A DNA stretch of 36,725 nt from Streptomyces glomeratus. GTDB lineage: Bacteria > Actinomycetota > Actinomycetes > Streptomycetales > Streptomycetaceae. A program made the translations under genes and the position numbers. The notes beneath the pieces are model-generated. The model worked only from the letters and a program-made list of their open reading frames with translations. It was not told where the DNA came from and did no database searches. The stretch covers positions 1 through 36,725 of the forward strand of contig NZ_JAKEEB010000048.1 of NCBI RefSeq assembly GCF_021462825.1. Reading direction: 5' to 3'. Positions 31,513-36,725 of the stretch are shown here, in pieces (the stretch's first letter is position 1; each line of letters starts with the position of its first letter).

Positions 31513-31534
31513 GGGTAGTGAACATGGAGCCAAC
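31513..31534 (-). promoter_or_regulatory. possible PHO-box direct repeat
   Basis: On the minus strand, GTTGGCTCCAT and GTTCACTACCC lie as two adjacent 11-base units. The second matches the GTTCACC core of Streptomyces PhoP boxes; the first is poor. The position upstream of a phosphoesterase gene makes it plausible, but the match is weak. Confidence 0.25.
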
Positions 31535-31900
31535 GTGCGGGGAGGGGTTGGCCAAGCTGTGACTGTCAACACCCTTACGTCGCACGGTCGTTGCCGTGCG
31601 TTGGAAAACCATGGCAGCTGCATGGATCCAGGTGCGGCTCCCCCCCCCCGGCGCATCCGGTCTTCGAGACGGCGTAGCCGGGGAGGAGCAGAGCCGGGCG
31701 GAGGAACAGCGGCAGCAGGCCGGGCGGCGCGTTGCCGAGCTGTCCCCACAGCTTCGGGATGCCGAGCGCCGGCGCTCGGTCACCGTACGGGGCTACCCGC
31801 GTGCCCGCGGATGCCCGGCTACGGCCTGCTCAGCCCGATGCCGGCCCGGTGGTCGTCATCCAGCGGGGCTGTGCAGCGGTGGCCATCGCGGAGACCCGGA
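31535..31900. other. intergenic stretch with a 10-base C tract
   Basis: No gene is supported. A run of ten Cs lies at 31640-31649. A minus-strand frame around 31680-31740 reads LPLFLRPALLLPGYAVSK, which looks like a membrane-segment relic but has no start or family match. Confidence 0.4.
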
Positions 31901-33397
31901 TCACTGCACCCTCGCGAGGTTGCCGGCGATTGCGGTGAGCAGGGTCTCGTCGTGGGCGGCGGAGCCGTCCGCAGCCCAGCAGATGTAGCCGTCCGGACGG
32001 ATGAGCAGGGCGGCAGCGCCCATGTCGTCGGTGCAGGTGGCGCGGACGAGGTCCACTCGTGGGGGGAGCGGGAGGTCGGCGGGGACGGTTCCGGCCAGAT
32101 CGAGCAGGACGGCGTGCCCCGAGCCGAACAGCGTCGACAGCCGGACGGGGCCGGCTTCGGTGACCAGGTCGGCGTCCGGCATGCGCTGTCCGGTGAGGGG
32201 ATGCCCCCCGGGCAGCCCGTAACGCAGCGAGAGGCCGGACATCAGTCCCGCGACATGGCGGTTGGCGTCGGGCAGCCGCAGCAGGTCGATGAAGATGTCG
32301 CGCAGGGCGGCCACGTCCTCGCTCGGATTCGGATCTGCGAGGACGCGCTGCGCCGACGTGTGATGCAGCACCTGCGCCCCTACCGGATGCCGTTCGCCGT
32401 GGTAGCTGTCCAGCAAGCCGCTCGGCGCCCGGTCCTGGACGACCGCGGCCAGTTTCCAGCCGAGGTTGAACGCGTCCTGTATGCCGAGGTTGAGCCCCTG
32501 CGCGCCCAGCGGCGGGTGGATGTGCGCGGCGTCGCCCGCGAACAGGACACGGCCCACCCGGTAGTGCTCCAGTTGCCGAGTGGCGTCGGTGAACCGCGAA
32601 GAGTTGTCCACGGCACCGAGGGTGGTCTCATCGCCGTACACGGCCTGCAGCGCGGCAGCGATCTCCTCCGGGGTGACGTGGGCCTCGCGGGTGGTGTCCG
32701 CCTGGCCCGTGCGCCCGAAGGTGAACCGGTACCGGTCGCCGCCGACGGGGACCAGCATGGCCCAGTAACCGCCCGCATGACGGGTCAGGGCGCTCATATG
32801 TCCCATCTGCTGCGGCACCAGGGGCGATACGGCGGACAGGCGAACGTCGGCCAACACCGCCTGATGTGTCCCGGGCCTGCCGGGGAACGGCAGTCCGAGC
32901 AGTTTGCGCACCGTACTGTGGCCACCGTCGCACGCCGCCAGGTAGCGAGCCCGCACCTTCAGATCGCCGGCCGTCACGACCACACCGTCGCTGTCCGGCT
33001 CGACCCCTGAGACGGCAGTGCCGCGCAGAACCCGCGCGCCGGCGGCGATCGCCCGCTCTTCGAGCACTTCCTCGATCTCCCACTGAGGGACCGCGATCGG
33101 GAAGGGGTGCCTGGTCTGCCAGGGTGTGCAGTCCAAGGGCACCGGCAGGCCCGCGAAGTGCCCGCCCACCGGGTCCCGCTGCATGGCCCGCTGCAGCAAC
33201 GGCTCCAGCAGCCCGCGCGACTCCAGCAGCTCAGCGGTACGGGGCTGAATCCCGCCGCCCTTCACCTGCTCGATGCGTTGGGGCAGCCTCTCCAGGACCA
33301 GGGTCTCGACACCGGCCAGAGCCAGTTCGCAGGCCAGCATCAGTCCGGTCGGGCCCGCGCCCGCGACGACGACTTCGCTCGTGCTCTCCGTCAACAC
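31901..33397 (-). CDS. FAD-dependent monooxygenase (class A aromatic hydroxylase)
   Basis: This 498-residue flavoprotein has GAGPTGL (residues 13-19) for the FAD dinucleotide fold, ACDGGHSTVRK (Asp157-Gly158) and GRVLFAGDAAHIHPP (Gly288-Asp289), followed by GLNLGIQDAFNLGWKLA. It ends with the thioredoxin-like C-terminal domain of PheA/RdmE-type hydroxylases. It probably hydroxylates an aromatic or polyketide compound using NAD(P)H and O2, and such enzymes also serve in antibiotic inactivation. GTG 33397 is chosen because GAGGGA lies six bases upstream; GTG 33403 abuts that site. It is divergent from a TetR gene. The remnant at 840-1443 is a relative. Confidence 0.9.
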   Translation of the reverse strand: MLTESTSEVVVAGAGPTGLMLACELALAGVETLVLERLPQRIEQVKGGGIQPRTAELLESRGLLEPLLQRAMQRDPVGGHFAGLPVPLDCTPWQTRHPFPIAVPQWEIEEVLEERAIAAGARVLRGTAVSGVEPDSDGVVVTAGDLKVRARYLAACDGGHSTVRKLLGLPFPGRPGTHQAVLADVRLSAVSPLVPQQMGHMSALTRHAGGYWAMLVPVGGDRYRFTFGRTGQADTTREAHVTPEEIAAALQAVYGDETTLGAVDNSSRFTDATRQLEHYRVGRVLFAGDAAHIHPPLGAQGLNLGIQDAFNLGWKLAAVVQDRAPSGLLDSYHGERHPVGAQVLHHTSAQRVLADPNPSEDVAALRDIFIDLLRLPDANRHVAGLMSGLSLRYGLPGGHPLTGQRMPDADLVTEAGPVRLSTLFGSGHAVLLDLAGTVPADLPLPPRVDLVRATCTDDMGAAALLIRPDGYICWAADGSAAHDETLLTAIAGNLARVQ

Positions 33398-33425
33398 CGT
33401 CACTCCCTCTGATCTCTCGCCTGGG

Positions 33426-33454
33426 AGTAAATGTATACCAGGTGCAGAAATACT
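33426..33454. promoter_or_regulatory. imperfect 29-bp palindrome between monooxygenase and TetR genes
   Basis: The arms AGTAAATGTATACC and GGTGCAGAAATACT are complementary at 9 of 14 positions around a central A. TATACA on the minus strand is a possible -10 for the monooxygenase gene, and TAGATT at 33462-33467 one for the TetR gene. A TetR operator here would cover both promoters. Confidence 0.4.
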
Positions 33455-33485
33455 CTGGGGGTAGATTCTTGCTAAGGTGTACGTC

Positions 33486-34127
33486 GTGGACGGCAAGCCA
33501 GGGCTACGGGAACGAAAGAAGCAGCGGACCCACGCCGCGATCTCCGATGCGGCGATCACGCTGTTCCTCGAACATGGCTTCAACCAGGTCTCGGTGGCCC
33601 AGGTGGCCGAGGCGGCCGAGGTCTCCAAACGCACCCTCTTCGCCTACTTCCCGGCGAAGGAAGACCTTGTGGTGCATCGCCTGGCCGACCACGAGACCGA
33701 AGCGGCACGCGTCGTGCGGGCCCGCCCACCCGGCGCCGCCCCGCTGACCGCACTGCGCGACCACTTCCTCACGGGGCTGCGCGAGCGTGACCCGATCACC
33801 GGGCTCAACGACGCTCCCCAGGTGCGCAGGCTCACCCGGATGATCCTCGACACGCCCTCGCTGGTGGCCCGGATGGAACGGTTCAAGACCGGCGCCGAAC
33901 GCGCTCTTGCCCAGGCATTGCAGGAAACGGCAGACACTCCGGAGCTCACGGCGCGGCTCGCTGCCGTCCAGATCGTCGCGGTCCAGTGGGCACTGGCAGG
34001 AGACAACGCCGAACGCCTGGCCTACGGGGAGTCGGCCGACGCGCGCTATGCGGGTGCGGTGGCTGACGCTGAACACGCGTTCGCGCTGCTGGCGAACGGA
34101 TTGCGGCAACTGGCCCCGGGGGAGTGA
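33486..34127 (+). CDS. TetR family transcriptional regulator
   Basis: This 213-residue protein has a standard TetR DNA-binding domain (LRERKKQRTHAAISDAAITL then VAEAAEVSKRTLFAYFPAKE, residues about 6-55). The C-terminal domain resembles those of TetR proteins paired with flavin monooxygenases or exporters. GTG 33486 is preferred because AAGG lies about eight bases upstream; an in-frame GTG at 33477 would add three residues. It probably represses the divergent monooxygenase gene, which lies 88 bases away. A strong terminator follows at 34161. Confidence 0.88.
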   Translation: MDGKPGLRERKKQRTHAAISDAAITLFLEHGFNQVSVAQVAEAAEVSKRTLFAYFPAKEDLVVHRLADHETEAARVVRARPPGAAPLTALRDHFLTGLRERDPITGLNDAPQVRRLTRMILDTPSLVARMERFKTGAERALAQALQETADTPELTARLAAVQIVAVQWALAGDNAERLAYGESADARYAGAVADAEHAFALLANGLRQLAPGE

Positions 34128-34160
34128 TCTTGGACGACTTGCTCGTGGGCCGTGAGCTGC

Positions 34161-34207
34161 CGACCCCGGGCCCGTGGGCCGGATGTCGGCTCACGGGCCC
34201 GGGGTCG
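34161..34207. terminator. 16-bp perfect hairpin terminator
   Basis: CGACCCCGGGCCCGTG (34161-34176) and CACGGGCCCGGGGTCG (34192-34207) are perfect complements with a 15-base loop, 33 bases after the TetR stop. The rest of 34128-34441 has no supported gene. Confidence 0.85.
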
Positions 34208-34441
34208 ACTGGGGCCTGTGCGTGCCTGTGTACCGCGACAACGCAATGCGCCGACGGTCGGACCGCGAACTGCCGGGCGATGGGTCGAGCGTTGTGGGGC
34301 CGGTCGACGTCCCGATCCGGTCGGTGGCAGCCGCGCCCGACCTTCGGGACGCTCGGGGCGGAGGAGCTGTGTGATCACCCTGAGCAAGCTGGGTGAGGCG
34401 CTGCCATGGTTTCCGTGGTTGTTCGACTCCGGGCACGCCGG

Positions 34442-35362
34442 TCAGGTCAGCCCGGCGAGCGGGTCGGTGGGCTTCCAGACGGTCGGAAGCACCACCTCGA
34501 CACCGTCTCGGCGAGCCAGGGGAAGCAGTTGGTCCATGGTCGTGTCGAACCGGTCGGCGAAGTAGCGCATCGGCCGAAGCGGTCGATCCAGACCGGTGAA
34601 GAAGTCGTCCCAGTGCACCAGGATGACCCGTCGCGCGCCGGTGGCACCCACGACCTCGTCCCAGTAGGTGCGTACGAACTCGGGCGACTGCTTGCCGAGA
34701 ATCCCCACGCCGAGGTAGATCGCGTCAGCCTGGCAGCCGGCGAACATTCCCGGCCGGTGATTCGCGCTGGCGTGCAGCAGCACGCTGCCCCGCGGGTGGG
34801 ACACGTGCACGGAGAAAGCCGTGCCGGTCTTCCAGGCCTGTGCCCGGGCGGGCGGGACCAGTGGTTGGTCGACCGTGCCCGGGTAGTGGTCGCCGGGGCT
34901 GTGCACGGAGTCCAGGAAGGTCAGCTCGAACCGGCCGTAGACGAGCACGTCGCCGCCCCGGACCACCTTCAGCGACGACTCGGGGACACCCACGCCGCGT
35001 CCGACGTTGGCCGTTGACTCCGAGCCGACGAGATCGGCACCCGTCTCCAGACACCACACAGGAGCGTCGAGAGCGTGGTCGTAGTGAGTGTGCGCGCAGA
35101 ACACCGCCGCGAGTGAGTGGGCATCCGACCGCTCGATCGCATCCCGCACCAGCGCCCGATCAGGTCCGATGCGGCCCAGCAAGACCCGCAACAAGCCGGG
35201 CCTGGTGACGAATCCGTCACAGAGCAGTGTGGTGTCCCCGTCGGAGAGCAACAGCGAACTGGTTCCCAGGAAGCGCGCGGTCAGACCATCAGGAGTGAGC
35301 ACCGAACGTTGCATGTACGTGTGGTAGGGGCGCAGACTCGGACGACCGAACAGCGATCTCAT
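34442..35362 (-). CDS. metallo-beta-lactamase-fold hydrolase
   Basis: This 306-residue protein has the metal-binding HTHYDH motif at residues 91-96. Further histidines lie in DSVHSPGDHYPG, SANHRP and VHWDDF, at positions expected for the remaining zinc ligands. The strand LTARFLGTSSLLLSDGDTTL before it fits UlaG/MBL-type hydrolases. The substrate is unknown. No export signal is seen. ATG 35362 is chosen because GGAGG lies about ten bases upstream; an in-frame GTG at 35383 overlaps that site. The gene stands alone. Confidence 0.85.
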   Translation of the reverse strand: MRSLFGRPSLRPYHTYMQRSVLTPDGLTARFLGTSSLLLSDGDTTLLCDGFVTRPGLLRVLLGRIGPDRALVRDAIERSDAHSLAAVFCAHTHYDHALDAPVWCLETGADLVGSESTANVGRGVGVPESSLKVVRGGDVLVYGRFELTFLDSVHSPGDHYPGTVDQPLVPPARAQAWKTGTAFSVHVSHPRGSVLLHASANHRPGMFAGCQADAIYLGVGILGKQSPEFVRTYWDEVVGATGARRVILVHWDDFFTGLDRPLRPMRYFADRFDTTMDQLLPLARRDGVEVVLPTVWKPTDPLAGLT

Positions 35363-35618
35363 GGCCCTGTCACCTCCGCTCACGTGGCTGCGCCAGTACG
35401 GGTTGCGGCAGTCCGAGGCAGACGTGGCTGGTGTGCGGCTGCGCGTCGGGCGTCATCGTTGCCTCCGCGGGGTGTGGCGTGAGGGTGGCAACGATATCGG
35501 CCGAGGGCGACGTTCGTTCGACAACGGCTGACACCAGCGAGCCGAGTTGTCGGTCCTGAACGAGGGCATCAGACGAGTTGAAGGAACCGGCCGACGACGT
35601 CGGCCTCAAGCGCGCCGG

Positions 35619-35657
35619 CTGGGGCCTGTCCGGCGGATCTTCCCGGACAGGCCCCAG
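35619..35657 (-). terminator. 15-bp perfect hairpin terminator
   Basis: CTGGGGCCTGTCCGG (35619-35633) pairs with CCGGACAGGCCCCAG (35643-35657) across nine bases. It is 13 bases beyond the stop of the minus-strand DUF1062 gene. The remaining sequence 35363-35618 shows no gene. Confidence 0.85.
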
Positions 35658-35670
35658 TCCCGGGGAGGGC

Positions 35671-36219
35671 TCAGTGCTTGAGCGTGAAGGTGAAGTCGCC
35701 GGCGAGCTTGCCGCTCAGCCGGACCGCCGAGACGAGTTTCCCCTCCGTGATCAGTCTCTCGACTCCGGCCCGTGAAAGACCGCAGCCCGCAGCGATCAGT
35801 CGCACCGGCCGGACAGGGATCTGCGCCGCAAAGCGGACCGAGACGTCGATCACCTCGCGGCCCAGGTGATCCGATCCGCCGGTGTCGAGGCGCCAGGCGT
35901 TGTCCCAGTCGAGGGCGATGCGATTACGGCGGCGTACGACCGGATCCTGGAGCAGCTCGGCTGTCAGGCCAGGGTCGTTGTCATGCAGCCGGTCCAGCAG
36001 CTCAGGTCGTACGGAGCGCACATTCATCCGCTCCAGGACCGTGAGTTTTGCAGTATCCCCGCAGGCGGTACAGAGCGCGAGGAGCCAGGCGTCGATGAGC
36101 TTGTGGTTTGCGTTGACGCGAAATTTAGCGCTTGCCCGGAAGCGCTCGGACGCGCACGCGTGGCAACGGCGGAGAACGAGCGGCAGGCAGGTGGGCACGA
36201 CCACCCAGTCTTTGAGCAC
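35671..36219 (-). CDS. DUF1062 domain protein
   Basis: This 182-residue protein matches the DUF1062 family. Conserved parts include RRCHACASERFRASAKFRVN then ANHKLIDAWLLALCTACGDT, with two Cys-x-x-Cys pairs that probably bind zinc. LLDRLHDNDPGLTAELLQDP and the C-terminal VRLIAAGCGLSRAGVERLI, a helix-turn-helix- or S4-like segment, follow. Its function is unknown. The GTG at 36219 has no clear ribosome binding site; internal GTGs a few codons later are possible starts. It appears to be a single-gene unit ended by the hairpin at 35619. Confidence 0.82.
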   Translation of the reverse strand: MLKDWVVVPTCLPLVLRRCHACASERFRASAKFRVNANHKLIDAWLLALCTACGDTAKLTVLERMNVRSVRPELLDRLHDNDPGLTAELLQDPVVRRRNRIALDWDNAWRLDTGGSDHLGREVIDVSVRFAAQIPVRPVRLIAAGCGLSRAGVERLITEGKLVSAVRLSGKLAGDFTFTLKH

Positions 36220-36313
36220 AGAAGTACACCGGTTTCAGTGAGAAGTCCGCAGCAGAAAGGAGCGCGGCGCACATACGCGACGCGCGACGCATCAGCGCTC
36301 GGGAGGTCTCACA

Positions 36314-36725
36314 GGGTGTACAACGGCACGTCCTTGACTAGACGACTTGGTTCGGCAGCACGGTAGTGGCGCACAGCGGCGCTGCTCCACTGGTTTTCGA
36401 GCGCCTCACCGGGCGGCTGTCGGTGGCGGTGGCCCGCACAACCAGCACCGCAATTGGCGGGACCAGAGCGGGTCTTCCTCGTATGACGCGATTCGGTGCC
36501 TCGGTTCCACCGGCCGACCCATGGCGGACAGGGGGCGGCAGCATCCAAGCCTGTGCAGCCAGACGGCGGGTCATGTCCCGCGGGGTGGTGTAGTCACGGC
36601 AGCTGTTTCGGTTCCGGTTGTGGGGTGATCTGCGGTTCGGGTTCGGTTGGCTTGGTGGTGAAGAGCTCGGCCATGGAGGCTTCGGAGAGGTAGCGGCGGT
36701 CGAAGACCTGCCACTCGTCGTGGAG
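36314..36725. mobile_element. end of an IS256-like insertion sequence (runs off window)
   Basis: A likely terminal inverted repeat starts at 36314 with GGGTGTACAACGGCACGTCC, and the 3' end of a transposase gene lies inside, reading toward this end. About 280 bases separate the transposase stop from the repeat, which is long for this family and may hold decayed sequence. The other end and the target duplication are outside the window, so the boundary is provisional. Confidence 0.45.
36594..36725 (-). CDS. IS256-family (mutator-type) transposase, C-terminal end
   Basis: The last 43 codons of a minus-strand gene are present: LHDEWQVFDRRYLSEASMAE then a Pro/Glu-rich tail ending QPEPKQLP. The block DEWQ-x-x-DRRYLSE-x-SM is what I recall from the C-terminus of actinobacterial IS256-type transposases. 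The catalytic residues lie outside the window, so activity cannot be judged. Confidence 0.5.
   Translation of the reverse strand, partial: LHDEWQVFDRRYLSEASMAELFTTKPTEPEPQITPQPEPKQLP

Noticed and set aside
30512..33010. Plus-strand open frame of 832 codons spanning the phosphoesterase and monooxygenase genes
   Set aside because: It lies opposite two clearly recognisable minus-strand genes and the intergenic region between them. Its composition is typical of an antisense artefact.
1..36725. Telomere sequence or replication origin
   Set aside because: tap and tpg suggest a linear replicon, but I see no run of closely spaced GC-rich palindromes typical of Streptomyces telomeres and no dnaA-box cluster.
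1..36725. CRISPR array, tRNA or rRNA genes
   Set aside because: The repeats seen are short tandem arrays without spacers. No cloverleaf with CCA-end context or conserved rRNA sequence was recognised.

Overview
The window is high-GC DNA with strong G/C preference at third codon positions, GTG and TTG starts, many TetR-type regulators, and Tat and lipoprotein export signals. It comes from a streptomycete or a close actinomycete relative. The decisive marker is an adjacent gene pair at 8920-11733 that I recognise as tap and tpg. These encode the telomere-associated protein and the terminal protein that prime end-patching of linear Streptomyces replicons. With several decayed genes and an insertion-sequence end, this points to a chromosome arm or a linear plasmid. 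The telomere itself is not in the window.

Layout. 1-2190: start of a DUF4097-type gene with a dense cluster of GTTGC/GCAAC motifs upstream, then gene remnants (a beta-sandwich protein, a flavin monooxygenase, a SpoIIE-type phosphatase) and a 9-bp minisatellite. 2191-3801: a TetR regulator divergent from a short-chain dehydrogenase, with palindromic operators between. 4288-7384: a DUF4232 lipoprotein, a secreted trypsin-like protease with five C-terminal FG-GAP-like repeats, and a GNAT remnant. 7469-8790: a DHFR/RibD-like reductase divergent from a TetR regulator. 8866-12334: a strong palindrome, tap, tpg and a lipoprotein gene. 12375-15020: a large secreted BNR/beta-propeller protein, convergent on the previous unit across a strong hairpin.

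15544-18568: a minus-strand operon (DUF2231 membrane protein, four-helix membrane protein, GTP cyclohydrolase I, ArsC/Spx-like protein) facing a cysteine-rich winged-helix regulator. I read this as a redox-linked pterin module, and it is the best candidate here for an undescribed system. 18930-20630: a TetR gene and a short-chain dehydrogenase gene that share three near-identical operators. 20874-25905: a small lipoprotein, a hypothetical protein, an HD-domain alarmone-hydrolase-like protein, an alpha/beta hydrolase, a DUF817 membrane protein, a small conserved protein and two gene remnants. 26020-28900: an ArsR/DUF5937 regulator and a divergent MFS exporter separated by a perfect 13-bp-arm palindrome, then a frameshifted MFS remnant. 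29091-36219: a two-helix membrane protein, a Tat-exported phospholipase C-type phosphoesterase, a flavin monooxygenase with a divergent TetR, a metallo-beta-lactamase-fold hydrolase and a DUF1062 protein. 36314-36725: one end of an IS256-like element running off the window.

Apart from tap-tpg, most units are self-contained regulator/target pairs (four TetR pairs and one ArsR pair). That is typical of the fast-changing arms of streptomycete chromosomes. No rRNA, tRNA or CRISPR array was recognised.
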